Below are positions 31,559 through 41,088 of a DNA stretch of 64,000 nt, piece after piece. The stretch comes from Lachnospiraceae bacterium MD308 (lineage in GTDB: Bacteria > Bacillota > Clostridia > Lachnospirales > Lachnospiraceae). Below the pieces are notes generated by a model. The model did no database searches, was not told the origin of the DNA, and saw only the letters and a list, made by a program, of their open reading frames with translations. Both the position numbers and the translations under genes were made by a program. How positions within the stretch are numbered: position 1 is the stretch's first letter; each line of letters begins with the position of its first letter. The stretch is from the NCBI GenBank assembly GCA_010206225.2, contig VIQU02000013.1, forward strand, positions 27,406-91,405, read 5' to 3'.

Positions 31559-32626
31559 TCAATCAAGATAGATGGGCGGCTCGTAATCCTTTCCAAGCAG
31601 CACCTTCTTGCGCTCCTGATACCCCAAAAACGCCCATTCTGTCATATCCGCCCATCTATGGTCCTTTCTGTTATATACCTGCACATAGCCAATGCGCTTC
31701 GGATGCATCCGTACGCTGTTCGATGCATACTCCCTGCCAGTATAAGGATTCACATCTCCTGCCTCAAGATCTTCCTCTTCGTCCTCATACATCTGTTCCC
31801 GTAGTTCATCATCCTGCATTGTATATTCCTTTATCCGCTCCGAAAATGTGTTCGCGGCCTCTGAGCCCTTACTTTTCTGCTCTGTCTCTGGCGCAGCAAC
31901 ATCCTCCGTATCCTCTGGCACGCTCTCATCTGCCGCAGTCATTGAAATCTCCTCGTCGGAATGCTCCTCTGATACGATCGGTTCTTCATGCTTTCTGAAC
32001 CGGAAATGTGACATCCATCCGCCTTTCTTTTCCGACTTTTTTTCAATTTCCTGCTGTTCTTTCTTCTGGCGGCGCATCTCCCATGCTTCGCTTCTCTCCC
32101 GTCCTTCACGTTCTATGGAATCCATCTCTGCAAGAAGTTCCTGCATAAGCTTCTCCTGAGCCGATTCTCCCGAACTCTTACGTATTTCAAGAAACTCCCC
32201 TACTGTGATCTCCCTGCCAGAATCTTCCTTTCCTGCATCTTCCTCTTTTATCTCTTTTTCCAGTATCTCTTCTTTCCAGGGTTCCTGCATGTCCTCTTGT
32301 TCGGTCTCAGCAACAGCTTCTTCTGTTTTTACTTCCTCTTTCTCCACAACAGCAGCTTGTACTTCCTTCACTGCAATATCTGCAATCTCTTTTTCATCCG
32401 GAGTATCTTCACCTAGAATGCTCAGCCTGAACGGGCATTCTAATATAGAAGCAATCATACGCATATCCTGTTCCTGAAAATTATCCCTTCCCAATCTCTG
32501 CGTCAGATTCTGCCTCGACATCTTCTTATTTGTATGCTGTTCAATCATTTCTGCAAGCTCTTTAATCGTCATTCCTTTTCTGCCAAGAACAATCTTCACC
32601 TGCTCCCCAAATGTCAAATCCGGCAT
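31559..32626 (-). CDS. XRE-like N-terminal protein with long acidic/charged linker, function unknown
   Basis: A 355-residue soluble protein. Residues 1-75 look like a helix-turn-helix domain (FGEQVKIVLGRKGMTIKELAEMI, MSRQNLTQRLG). A highly charged Glu/Lys linker covers ~85-280, including predicted coiled coil (EMRRQKKEQQEIEKKSEKK). The C-terminal 65 residues are conserved-looking (NPYTGREYASNSVRMHPKRIGYVQVYNR split, then EWAFLGYQERKKVL). No membrane or catalytic motif. Its promoter carries tandem palindromes, so autoregulation is plausible. Family not recognised. Confidence 0.7.
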   Translation of the reverse strand: MPDLTFGEQVKIVLGRKGMTIKELAEMIEQHTNKKMSRQNLTQRLGRDNFQEQDMRMIASILECPFRLSILGEDTPDEKEIADIAVKEVQAAVVEKEEVKTEEAVAETEQEDMQEPWKEEILEKEIKEEDAGKEDSGREITVGEFLEIRKSSGESAQEKLMQELLAEMDSIEREGRERSEAWEMRRQKKEQQEIEKKSEKKGGWMSHFRFRKHEEPIVSEEHSDEEISMTAADESVPEDTEDVAAPETEQKSKGSEAANTFSERIKEYTMQDDELREQMYEDEEEDLEAGDVNPYTGREYASNSVRMHPKRIGYVQVYNRKDHRWADMTEWAFLGYQERKKVLLGKDYEPPIYLD

Positions 32627-32702
32627 GCCTTACCTCCTTCTTTCCCTTTCAATACCTTTACGGACAAAGTCCGACCACCCCTTTTGGGGCGTGTATTACG
32701 GG

Positions 32703-32768
32703 ATACCCTGTGGGTATACCTCAGATACCCTATGGGTATATTTTAGCAAATCACAAAATACGCGTCAA
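32703..32768 (-). promoter_or_regulatory. Promoter with tandem palindromic operators for the XRE-like gene
   Basis: Minus-strand -35 TTGACG (32763-32768), 17-base spacer, extended -10 TGCTAAAAT (TAAAAT 32740-32745). Two 15-bp palindromes follow: ATACCCTATGGGTAT (32725-32739), abutting the -10, and ATACCCTGTGGGTAT (32703-32717). Their centres are 22 bp apart, about two helical turns. Further down the leader lie CCCCTTTTGGGG (32678-32689) and CGGACAAAGTCCG (32661-32673). Confidence 0.75.
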
Positions 32769-32796
32769 CCGGGTGCCTGAAAAAGTAACAACAGAG

Positions 32797-32828
32797 AACA
32801 GCCGGTGCAGTTTTCTGCCCCGGCTGTT
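32797..32828 (-). terminator. Intrinsic terminator after the alpha-galactosidase gene
   Basis: AACAGCCGG (32797-32805) pairs with CCGGCTGTT (32820-32828), and an inner GCAG/CTGC stem extends it. On the minus strand a loose T-rich stretch follows 12 bases later. Confidence 0.75.
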
Positions 32829-32864
32829 CCCCATAGATATGCACTACAAATAATAGGTTATCGG

Positions 32865-35060
32865 CTAAATCATAACAAAACGATATTTAATTGGCTGATA
32901 ATCTCCTACACCTACCGGAAGAGGAATGCCTGCCTTCATAAGAGCAGCACCTGTATAAACATCTCCCGTAGCTGTGTCTTTGTAGTGTTCGTATGGCTCT
33001 AGCCCTTCCAAATAGATCAAATGAATATGCGGATTTGCTTCATTTCTTAATTGAACACCGTTGACAACAGCCTCTTTTTTATCTTTGGAGACAAACTGCC
33101 AGATAACATAATCATCATTCTTATAAGGGTTGGATAATCTGTAATAATCACCCGTCTGAACTAAATGTTCCATTTCTTTGTAATCCAGTATCTGCTTTCT
33201 TGCAAGCTCCTTCTCCTCAGGAGAAAGGTGCTCAAGATCAAGCTCATAACCAAACGTTCCCGCACTGGCAACTACCGCCCTTGTCTCAAACGGAGTCGTG
33301 CGTCCCGTCTGGTGGTTCGGACATACGCTAACATGCGCGCCCATAGTACTGATCGGATACCCGAAAGATGTTCCGTACTGAATCTTCAGCCGGTCGATGG
33401 CATCCGTATTATCACTGCACCATATCTGCGGCGAATAATATAGCATCCCTGCATCAAATCTCCCGCCGCCGCCGCAGCAATTCTCAAATAACAAATCAGG
33501 ATATCTTGTGACAAGCTGCTCCATCATCTCATATACGCCAAGTACATAGCGGTGGAATACCTCTCCTTGTCTCTCCGGCGGAAGCGCAGAAGAATATACA
33601 TTCGCAACGCTCCGGTTCATATCCCATTTCACATAATCTGCACCGCAGGCATCAAGCACGGCAAATATCTGCTGCATCACATAATCCCGTACTTCTTTTC
33701 TCGTAATATCTAAGTTTAACTGATGGCGACTTCTGGTCATATTCCTCTTCGGAATCCTGAGCACCCAGTCCGGATGCTCTCTGTACAGATTACTGTCCTC
33801 TGATACCATCTCAGGTTCGATCCATATACCGAACTTCATGCCAAGCCCCTTTATACGCTTCACAAGCTTCGGCAGTCCGCCCTTGATCTTGTCTTCATTT
33901 ACGATCCAGTCACCGAGTCCAGAATAATCCGTATCCCGCTTTCCGAACCAGCCATCGTCAAGAACAAACATATCAAGCCCGATATCTTTTGCCTCTTTTG
34001 CAATATTATACAATTTTTCTTCATTAAAATTAAAGTATGTCGCTTCCCAGTTATTTACCAGAATCGGCCGGGGTAACTTCACATATTTGCTTCGAATAAG
34101 ATTCGAACGGTATGCGTCATGATAAATGCGGGATAATCTTCCAAGCCCCTCGCCGGAATATGCCATGATCACTTCCGGAGTCTCAAACTCATCCCCAGTA
34201 TTCAGACGGAAAGAGAAATGATACGGATGGATTCCCATAACAAGCCTTGTCTGCTCCATCTGATCTACCTCTATCTCACAGCGGTAATTGCCACTGTAGG
34301 CAAGGGCAAACCCATAGCAGTCGCCATGCTTTTCCGATGTCATCTTATCACACAAAATCACGAATGGATTGTGTTGATGGCTTGACATCCCACGTTTACT
34401 TTCTACCGACTGAACCCCATGGTGAAGCGGCAGCCGTTCTGTCATACGCTCCATTGTATGCCTTCCATAGAAATGGATCAGATCCATATGTTTATTAGTA
34501 TAGTCCATCTCCATAGACATGGCGCGCTGTATCGTAACTGTCTTCTCTCCTTTATTCTCCATCCGGACAGCCCTGGTGATCACGTCAAGATTATAAAATA
34601 CTCCATATAACAAATGTACCTTAAAATTCGTAATTCTGTCATACAGTGTAATCTCAAGAGTCTCTGCTTCTTCTTCATTGCCAAACATGCATGGGAGACC
34701 CTTAAGCGAATACTTTCCCTTCATCATGCGATAGGATTCATAACGCAGATGGACTGCATCGCTTCCATCCTCATGGGACATCTCCATCCCATTAATCCGA
34801 TAATCCCCATTACCATATCCGGAATACTCCTGCGGCAGTACATCCAGCGAGAATGTACGATCCTCGCCCGCCTCATAAGGGTTTCCTGAAAAGCCGCGGT
34901 CCAGACAGATAATACGGTGTACGGCTTCTGTATCCCCGATGTCGGCACCATAGTATAGATGTACCAATGTATCATATGCTCTTACCTGCATCTGATACAT
35001 ACTGTTTTTTGTGCGTAGAGTAAAAACTTTTGTCTTTTCATTATAAGAAATATATTTCAT
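32865..35060 (-). CDS. Alpha-galactosidase, glycoside hydrolase family 36
   Basis: A 731-residue GH36 enzyme. The nucleophile aspartate is in DYVKWDMNR and the acid/base aspartate in CSDNTDAIDRL. Other landmarks are the LLFENCCGGGGRFD motif, FVLDDGWFGKRD and the N-terminal beta-sandwich (~1-330). It releases galactose from melibiose, raffinose or stachyose. No signal peptide, so it acts on imported sugars. Start at 35060 (AGAGGACAGGCA upstream). It is the last gene of the ABC importer operon. Confidence 0.95.
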   Translation of the reverse strand: MKYISYNEKTKVFTLRTKNSMYQMQVRAYDTLVHLYYGADIGDTEAVHRIICLDRGFSGNPYEAGEDRTFSLDVLPQEYSGYGNGDYRINGMEMSHEDGSDAVHLRYESYRMMKGKYSLKGLPCMFGNEEEAETLEITLYDRITNFKVHLLYGVFYNLDVITRAVRMENKGEKTVTIQRAMSMEMDYTNKHMDLIHFYGRHTMERMTERLPLHHGVQSVESKRGMSSHQHNPFVILCDKMTSEKHGDCYGFALAYSGNYRCEIEVDQMEQTRLVMGIHPYHFSFRLNTGDEFETPEVIMAYSGEGLGRLSRIYHDAYRSNLIRSKYVKLPRPILVNNWEATYFNFNEEKLYNIAKEAKDIGLDMFVLDDGWFGKRDTDYSGLGDWIVNEDKIKGGLPKLVKRIKGLGMKFGIWIEPEMVSEDSNLYREHPDWVLRIPKRNMTRSRHQLNLDITRKEVRDYVMQQIFAVLDACGADYVKWDMNRSVANVYSSALPPERQGEVFHRYVLGVYEMMEQLVTRYPDLLFENCCGGGGRFDAGMLYYSPQIWCSDNTDAIDRLKIQYGTSFGYPISTMGAHVSVCPNHQTGRTTPFETRAVVASAGTFGYELDLEHLSPEEKELARKQILDYKEMEHLVQTGDYYRLSNPYKNDDYVIWQFVSKDKKEAVVNGVQLRNEANPHIHLIYLEGLEPYEHYKDTATGDVYTGAALMKAGIPLPVGVGDYQPIKYRFVMI

Positions 35061-35226
35061 TGCCTGTCCTCTCACAATTTTTCTTTTTTAGTACATACTT
35101 AATATTCATGCAGAAAACACCTGGCCTGCGAACAGACCAGATGCATCTCTTACAAGACTACGTTCGTCTTACTACGTCATATGTTACAACTTTCCGCCAA
35201 AACTTGCAACACCTTCTTACACTATA

Positions 35227-36075
35227 TTATTTTACAGCCCCATTTACAACACCATTGATAATCTGTTTCTGACAAATCAGATAGAAAATCAAGATCGGCA
35301 GTAATGCTAACAGATAAGAAGCAAACGCCAGATTATAGTTTGTACCGAACTGCGTCTGGAAAGTCAACTGTGCCAGCGGCAATGTATTAGCTCCTGTACC
35401 GGACATGATAACAAGAGGTGTCATCACATCATTCCACGTTCCTAAAGCAGTCAGTACAGCAACTGTAGCATGCATAGGTCCCATGATCGGGAAAATAACT
35501 TTCCAGTAAGTAGACCATGTTGTAGCGCCATCTACATAAGCTGCTTCTTCAAGCGCAATTGGAATGTTCTTCAAATAACCAGAATAAAGCATCACATTCA
35601 TCGGCATATAGAATACCAGATAACACAGGATAACGCCAAACCAGTTGTCAACTCCCATCTGTGCAGTCTGTTTTACTAAGGGCATCATCAAAATTGCGAA
35701 AGGGACAAACATACCGCTTACAATATAAAGGTATGAGAATTTATAAAACTTGCTCTTTGCCATACTTCTTCCAATTGCATATCCGGCAAGCGAATGAATC
35801 AATATGGCAAGCACAACTGTGATAACTGTAATCATAACACTGTATCCCAGAGAATGCCAAAAATCTGTAACACGCATAGCCTCTGCAAAATTGTCAAGGC
35901 TAAAACTCTTCGGAAGGCTTAATGCCCCGGCGATATCATTAGTCATCTCAGACGGTTTTTTAAATGCGATCACCACCGCCATGTAAAGTGGAAAGATAAC
36001 AGTAAGACACCCAAAGATCAAAAGAATAGTAAGTGGCCAGTTAGTAACAGCCGCAACTTTATTTTTCTGTTTCAT
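35227..36075 (-). CDS. Sugar ABC transporter permease (MalG/MsmG type)
   Basis: A 282-residue inner-membrane permease with six hydrophobic segments and the EAA loop (ALEEAAYVDGATTWSTYWKVIFPIM). Its ATG overlaps the stop of the previous permease gene by one base. Start at 36075 with AGGAGG upstream. It is paired with the permease at 36075-36926 for alpha-galactoside uptake. The ATPase is not encoded here; a shared MsmK-type ATPase elsewhere is usual in Firmicutes. Confidence 0.93.
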   Translation of the reverse strand: MKQKNKVAAVTNWPLTILLIFGCLTVIFPLYMAVVIAFKKPSEMTNDIAGALSLPKSFSLDNFAEAMRVTDFWHSLGYSVMITVITVVLAILIHSLAGYAIGRSMAKSKFYKFSYLYIVSGMFVPFAILMMPLVKQTAQMGVDNWFGVILCYLVFYMPMNVMLYSGYLKNIPIALEEAAYVDGATTWSTYWKVIFPIMGPMHATVAVLTALGTWNDVMTPLVIMSGTGANTLPLAQLTFQTQFGTNYNLAFASYLLALLPILIFYLICQKQIINGVVNGAVK

Positions 36076-36926
36076 TATAACTGTTCCTCCTTCTTTCCTG
36101 TAATAGTGAGCTGGCATACAGAGATTGCAACGATTACAACGAAAAATACAACCGCATTAGCACTCTGGAAGCCAAATTGTCCGCCGCCCATACCATTGTT
36201 GTAGATCAAATAGGAAATAGACTCTGTACTTTGCGCAGGACCACCTTTTGTCAACGCCATAATCTGGTCGAATACCATCAAGAAATCTTTCATACTTAAT
36301 ACCATGTTGATACTAAAGAATGGAATGATCAATGGGAATGTCAGCTCTTTGAAACTCTTCCATCCAGTAGCGCCATCAATGGCACCAGCCTCATATACAT
36401 CCTCTGGCACTGTCTGAAGACCAGAAATATAAATTAATGTTGTCTGTGCTATAGACTGCCATGCAGCAACGATTACGATAGCAAGCCATGCTGTATTTGT
36501 GTCTGAAAGCATACTTCCTGTACCAGTCAATGCAGGTAAGATATATGTAAAGATGTATCCAAAGATATAACCTACAACCAATCCTCCAAGAATTCTTGGC
36601 ACAAAATACACACCTCTCAAGGCACTCTTAGCTTTGATCTTACCATTTAATCCCAATGCGAGGAGTAGCGCAATCACATTTGTCAAAATCGTAGCAAGAA
36701 TAGCGAATTTGAAAGTAAAGAGATAGGATTTTCCTACACGTCCATCTGTAAATAAATCTGCATAGTTACGCAGCCCTACCCAGTCATAGCTTCCAAAGCC
36801 TTTAAAATTTGTAAAGCTGTAGATCAGGCCCTTGATCAGCGGCAAAGTATTAAAACAGAAGAACAATGCCAGGACTGGGATTGTAATCAGCATAAATGTC
36901 TGGTTTCTGCTTAATTTATTCTTCAT
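36075..36926 (-). CDS. Sugar ABC transporter permease (MalF/MsmF type)
   Basis: A 283-residue permease with six membrane segments and the EAA loop (VYEAGAIDGATGWKSFKELTFPLI). Start at 36926, preceded by GGAGGAAATGAATA, with its ATG overlapping the stop of the binding-protein gene by one base. It forms the heterodimeric channel with the next permease. Position between binding protein and second permease is typical of raffinose/melibiose importers. Confidence 0.93.
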   Translation of the reverse strand: MKNKLSRNQTFMLITIPVLALFFCFNTLPLIKGLIYSFTNFKGFGSYDWVGLRNYADLFTDGRVGKSYLFTFKFAILATILTNVIALLLALGLNGKIKAKSALRGVYFVPRILGGLVVGYIFGYIFTYILPALTGTGSMLSDTNTAWLAIVIVAAWQSIAQTTLIYISGLQTVPEDVYEAGAIDGATGWKSFKELTFPLIIPFFSINMVLSMKDFLMVFDQIMALTKGGPAQSTESISYLIYNNGMGGGQFGFQSANAVVFFVVIVAISVCQLTITGKKEEQL

Positions 36927-38212
36927 TATTCATTTCCTCCCTTTCCCTCATATTCCTGTACTTTACGAATAATATCACGGTTGTAACGCACCCAGTCAGT
37001 GTCAAACTTTTTCAGGAACTTGTCTACATCTCCATCCAGCAAGAATGTCTGAATCTGGGCATCCACACTCATCTCAGATGGATAATAGTGATCCTGATAG
37101 TCAACCATCTTACCTTCATTGATATAATCAAGCATACCATCAAGAGCAGGAGAAAGCGTAAACTCTTTGTCTTTACAAGGAACTGCATTCTGCTCATCAA
37201 GATATGTCTGAATCGTACTATCTTCTAGCAGGAAGCTTAATACTTCATAAGCAGCTTCTTTATTCTTACACTCACTTGTAACACAGAATTGAAGATCAAC
37301 GCCTGAATTCAGAATATTATCTGCTGCATTGTCACATCCCGGCATAACAAAAGAATCAATATCCATATCCGGATTAACTGACTGAATCTGCGGAACAGCA
37401 TAACTTCCAATGCAGTACATTGCAGACTCACCATTCGCAAAAGCCGTACATGCATCATTGTAACTATATGCAAATGGATCGTTCTGTGCATGTCCCAGCA
37501 ACTCCAACATCTTCGTGGCAACTTCTGAATATTCATCAATAAATTTCGTTTCACCCTTATTTACCTGACGGCAAACATCTGCCGGAGCCAAATCACAGGC
37601 CAACGCATTCCATGGTGCCAAACATGTCCATACGTCTTTGTAGCCAAAATATAACGCCTGCTTACCAGAAGCTTCAATGGTATCACACAGACTCATAAAT
37701 TCATCCCATGTAGTCGGAATTTCCCAACCGTTTTCTTTAAACATTTCTCTGTTATACAAAACACCTGCTGCATTCGCTACATATGGGACTGCATAAACAC
37801 CGTCCGTCGGGACAAACTCGAGATTCTTATCAATATCCAGATAAGCCTGTTTGACTAATGAAAGCTCTTCAAAATCTGAAATATCCATGAGAATCTGCGC
37901 GTCAATAAAATTGGAAAAATTTACATCGCCGCCGATGCCTATAATATCCGGCGCATTCTCTTTAATTAGTCGTGTCTTCAGAACAGTCATAGCATCATTT
38001 GGGGATTCAATCGTGAGCACAATATCATCATGTGTCGCATTAAATTCCTCTTCCATTGCTTCAAAGGCATTGATAGCCTCTGGCTTATACTGAAGCATGG
38101 TGATATGAATTTTCCCGTCCGAACTGCCTTTTGAACTGCATCCAGCAGCTGAGATAGCAGTTCCAATCAGCATTGCTGCCACGAGCATTGTGGCAATTAC
38201 TCTCTTTTTCAT
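36926..38212 (-). CDS. Sugar ABC transporter substrate-binding lipoprotein
   Basis: A 428-residue family 1 solute-binding protein. The lipoprotein signal peptide ends in ISAAGCSS, so the cysteine is lipidated and the protein tethered to the outer face of the membrane. The body has the usual IHITMLQYKPEAINAFEAME start and NREMFKENGWEIPTTWDEF hinge segment. Start at 38212 (AAAGGAGAGGTGTGGA upstream), eight codons inside the longest frame. It is the first gene of the alpha-galactoside operon, with GH36 as the last. Confidence 0.93.
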   Translation of the reverse strand: MKKRVIATMLVAAMLIGTAISAAGCSSKGSSDGKIHITMLQYKPEAINAFEAMEEEFNATHDDIVLTIESPNDAMTVLKTRLIKENAPDIIGIGGDVNFSNFIDAQILMDISDFEELSLVKQAYLDIDKNLEFVPTDGVYAVPYVANAAGVLYNREMFKENGWEIPTTWDEFMSLCDTIEASGKQALYFGYKDVWTCLAPWNALACDLAPADVCRQVNKGETKFIDEYSEVATKMLELLGHAQNDPFAYSYNDACTAFANGESAMYCIGSYAVPQIQSVNPDMDIDSFVMPGCDNAADNILNSGVDLQFCVTSECKNKEAAYEVLSFLLEDSTIQTYLDEQNAVPCKDKEFTLSPALDGMLDYINEGKMVDYQDHYYPSEMSVDAQIQTFLLDGDVDKFLKKFDTDWVRYNRDIIRKVQEYEGKGGNE

Positions 38213-38551
38213 TCCACACCTCTCCTTTTTCGTCATGTCGACGTTTTTCTGTTACACATTATACATTTTCATATAAATTGCTTAAATGGAATAATTAAAT
38301 TATTTTATGTTATTTTCGTTATAGAAAAATCGAATAATTTGTGTTATAATAGCAACAGGCATCAGCAAGATTATTGTTTTGCATTATAGTAGAAAAGTTT
38401 GGTAGGAATATAGCGATTTGTCTATTGTTTATATTCCTATATCATTTCCACCATAATTGTACCCGGAAAGCGGCATATCATAAATGCTACGTCTCATGGG
38501 GTACCCGGACCTCGTCCGTTAAAGCAAAAAAACAAAAAGGAGATATCGACT
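38213..38551. other. 339-base divergent regulatory region between importer operon and AraC gene
   Basis: No gene seen. On the plus strand TATAAT at 38345-38350 lacks a good -35. On the minus strand a TATAAT-like element (complement of ~38259-38264) also has a weak -35, fitting activator-dependent promoters. A perfect inverted repeat AATAATTAAATTATT lies at 38290-38304. The decamer GTACCCGGA occurs twice (38459-38467 and 38501-38509), the second followed by a GGAC-CTC-GTCC hairpin. Confidence 0.5.
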
Positions 38552-39472
38552 ATGCGCAATGTGAAATATACAGATAGTGTTACTTTCCGTTGTCTGGAGC
38601 ATTTAAGAGAGACATCCTTAGACATCAGTCTTATCCATGCCGGAAGAGAACACTGCAAACCTCTGCATATTTGTCCCGAAAAAAGAGAGGAGTATATCCT
38701 GCACTTCGTATTTTCAGGAAAAGGCTTTTACTCAATAAACGGCAATACTTATCCGCTCTCAGCAGGGCAAATGTTCGTCATATACCCGGGCGAGGCTATC
38801 ACATATGGCTCTGACGCTATTGATCCGTGGCACTATGCATGGATTGGATTTAACGGAATCAGAGCTGACTCAATCTTAAGGCAATGCGGCTTTTCCCCTA
38901 AAAAATTAGTTCTTCCATCGCCGCTTCAGCCAGAAATCATCATGGACTGTATCGATAATATTTTAGATTGTAAGGCGCTTACCTTCGCCGACGACCTGCG
39001 CAGGGAAGCATGGATGCTTATGCTTTTTTCCAGATTGATCGACAACCGTACTTTACTTCGCCACAAGCATTCACCGGAAAGCCACAATTATGGCTCCAAT
39101 GTCTATATGGAGCTTGCAGTTGAACACATCAAGATTTATTACAAGGATGGCATCAATGTGTCAGATATCGCCGGACATATCGGTATCAGCCGGGCTTATC
39201 TGAACCACGTATTCCAGAAGGAACTAGGAATATCCATACAAAAATTCCTGATCGATTACCGGATGCATAAGGCGGCTAACCTTCTTGTCAGTACGAATGA
39301 TACGATCAAAGAGATTTCCCGTGCTGTAGGCTACGAAGACCAGTTAGCCTTCTCAAAAGCTTTCAAGAAAAAATTTGAAATGAGTCCGAAAAATTACCGT
39401 ACGTACCGTGCAACTACCGTTCTTTATAATGAGAAACAATTGACAGACCATAAAGAAGACTTCTCCGATTAG
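38552..39472 (+). CDS. AraC-family activator of the alpha-galactoside operon
   Basis: A 306-residue AraC/XylS regulator. A cupin-like sensor domain (~1-170: YILHFVFSGKGFYSINGNTY, FVIYPGEAITYGSD) precedes a two-HTH C-terminal domain (INVSDIAGHIGISRAYLNHVF and IKEISRAVGYEDQLAFSKAFKKKF). AAAAAGGAGATATCGACT precedes the start. Divergent from the importer/alpha-galactosidase genes, it resembles MsmR/RafR and probably activates them when an alpha-galactoside binds. Confidence 0.92.
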   Translation: MRNVKYTDSVTFRCLEHLRETSLDISLIHAGREHCKPLHICPEKREEYILHFVFSGKGFYSINGNTYPLSAGQMFVIYPGEAITYGSDAIDPWHYAWIGFNGIRADSILRQCGFSPKKLVLPSPLQPEIIMDCIDNILDCKALTFADDLRREAWMLMLFSRLIDNRTLLRHKHSPESHNYGSNVYMELAVEHIKIYYKDGINVSDIAGHIGISRAYLNHVFQKELGISIQKFLIDYRMHKAANLLVSTNDTIKEISRAVGYEDQLAFSKAFKKKFEMSPKNYRTYRATTVLYNEKQLTDHKEDFSD

Positions 39473-39490
39473 GAAAAGTCTTCTTAATTA
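39453..39490 (+). terminator. Terminator overlapping the AraC gene stop codon
   Basis: AAGAAGACTT (39453-39462) pairs with AAGTCTTCTT (39476-39485), followed by AATTAAATT. The 5' arm lies in the last codons of the gene. Confidence 0.75.
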
Positions 39491-39496
39491 AATTAT

Positions 39497-40129
39497 TCAC
39501 TGATTTTCCTTCAAGCCTTTATAATAAGAATTACTCGTATAAAGCGCCGCTGCCGGATTATGTCCCATCACTCTGTCCTTCGCGACCAGCGTTGTCACCA
39601 GTGCATCGGAATATTTATAAAATAAACTATCATGCCCTACGCAAAGTCCCATAACTATGTTCATCTCTGTCTGTTCTTTATTAAGCATCTTTGCCTGAAG
39701 AATCGGGTTGCACATATTGACCCCCACATCACAGCAGGATTTATCAATTCCCATCTCCTCCTTCGGCACCGCACCTGCTTTGCAGGCAATCCCGAACACT
39801 TCAAAACCATGGCTTCTGAGAATATCTGTCAATAACTTTGTCTCCCGTATCAAACCTACACAGGTGGCGATTCCAATCTTCCTGTAGCCCATCTTCTTCG
39901 CAAATTCAATAATCTCCCGCACTCTGCACCATTGCATATAGCCTTCATGCTCTACTTCGGCCGCTGTCTGCATGACTTTCAGATTATCATCCTCATTATA
40001 AGTGTCCATCGCCTCTTTTTTCACCGTCTCATCCATATTGGTTGTAATGCAAAAGGCTGGATAAGCCTTGTCCATCGCATTGCAGTTTGTGACCGCACAA
40101 TCTGCACATGATCGTTTTTTGTTCTCCAT
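39497..40129 (-). CDS. DUF1847-family cysteine-rich protein
   Basis: A 210-residue cytoplasmic protein. It has an N-terminal metal-binding-like cysteine cluster (CADCAVTNCNAMDKAYPAFC), GIATCVGLIRETKLL, CKAGAVPKEEMGID and CCDVGVNMCNP, plus VGLCVGHDSLF-type sequence near the end. The pattern matches DUF1847, a probable metal-binding family without known activity. Isolated between the AraC terminator and an EamA permease gene. Confidence 0.85.
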   Translation of the reverse strand: MENKKRSCADCAVTNCNAMDKAYPAFCITTNMDETVKKEAMDTYNEDDNLKVMQTAAEVEHEGYMQWCRVREIIEFAKKMGYRKIGIATCVGLIRETKLLTDILRSHGFEVFGIACKAGAVPKEEMGIDKSCCDVGVNMCNPILQAKMLNKEQTEMNIVMGLCVGHDSLFYKYSDALVTTLVAKDRVMGHNPAAALYTSNSYYKGLKENQ

Positions 40130-40182
40130 CTTTAAAAACCTCCCTTTTGTGTTATTAGAACAATCTCTAAATCAAATCTTTT

Positions 40183-41076
40183 CTATACCTTTTCGCACTC
40201 CGGGCTGCTGAACACAGCCAATGCCGCCGTTGTAAGCACCAATCCCGTAACTGCAAGCGCCGTCGGTTTCTCTGCAAAAAATAAAAATCCGAACACCATA
40301 GCCGCCACCGGCTCTCCTGCCGCCAGAATAGACGCCTTCCCAGCCTCCATATAGTTCAATGATAGTGTATAGAACACATAGGGCAATACCGAAGCGATCA
40401 CAGCATTGGCAAGCATAAACAATGTCATTTTCACACCGCCGTCTGATACCACTCTATAGATACACTTCCAGTCTGTCACCGGAATCAGAACAGCCGCACT
40501 GATCAGCATACTGTAAAAAATCATCGTAAATGCATGATACTCCTTCCTTACAGACTCCTTACTTACCAGACTGTACACCGCATAGAAAAATGCCGCCAGC
40601 ACGCCAAGACCAATACCCGCTGCCGACCACTTCATACCCGAGCCAGCTTCCAAAACGCCGCTCACCAATACACATCCCGTCAACGCAAGCGCCATACATC
40701 CAAGCTTCTTTGCTGTAATCCTCTCTCCAAACAATACCGCCGCTAAAAACAGTACAAATATAGGCGACATACTAAGAAGCACCGCCGCCAAAGACAACGT
40801 CACCTGCTTAATCGCCGCATTATAAGCAAGCATGACACCAAGAATCCCCGATAAACCTCCAAGTGCGAACACCCAGACATCCGTAATCTTTATCCGAAAC
40901 AAACCCTTATCATAAAGGCAAATTACAGCCGCCATTATACACACCGCCACAGCCAGCCGTGAAAACACAATCGTATACCCATTCATCCCAAGCTCCGTAA
41001 GAATCCTGACAAAGATTCCGCCCGATCCCCACATAATCCCCGACAATATCGGAAACAAAAAACTCATCCTCTTCAT
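40183..41076 (-). CDS. EamA/DMT-family membrane transporter
   Basis: A 297-residue protein with ten predicted membrane segments in two EamA repeats (ISGIMWGSGGIFVRILTELGMNG opening; LNYMEAGKASILAAGEPVAAMVFGFLFF in the second). It probably exports or imports small metabolites; the substrate is unassigned. It shares the same landmark sequences with the EamA protein at 60560-61486, so the two are paralogs. It lies 12 bases after the stop of the GTPase-NYN gene on the same strand. Confidence 0.88.
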   Translation of the reverse strand: MKRMSFLFPILSGIMWGSGGIFVRILTELGMNGYTIVFSRLAVAVCIMAAVICLYDKGLFRIKITDVWVFALGGLSGILGVMLAYNAAIKQVTLSLAAVLLSMSPIFVLFLAAVLFGERITAKKLGCMALALTGCVLVSGVLEAGSGMKWSAAGIGLGVLAAFFYAVYSLVSKESVRKEYHAFTMIFYSMLISAAVLIPVTDWKCIYRVVSDGGVKMTLFMLANAVIASVLPYVFYTLSLNYMEAGKASILAAGEPVAAMVFGFLFFAEKPTALAVTGLVLTTAALAVFSSPECEKV

Positions 41077-41088
41077 ACGTTCACACTC

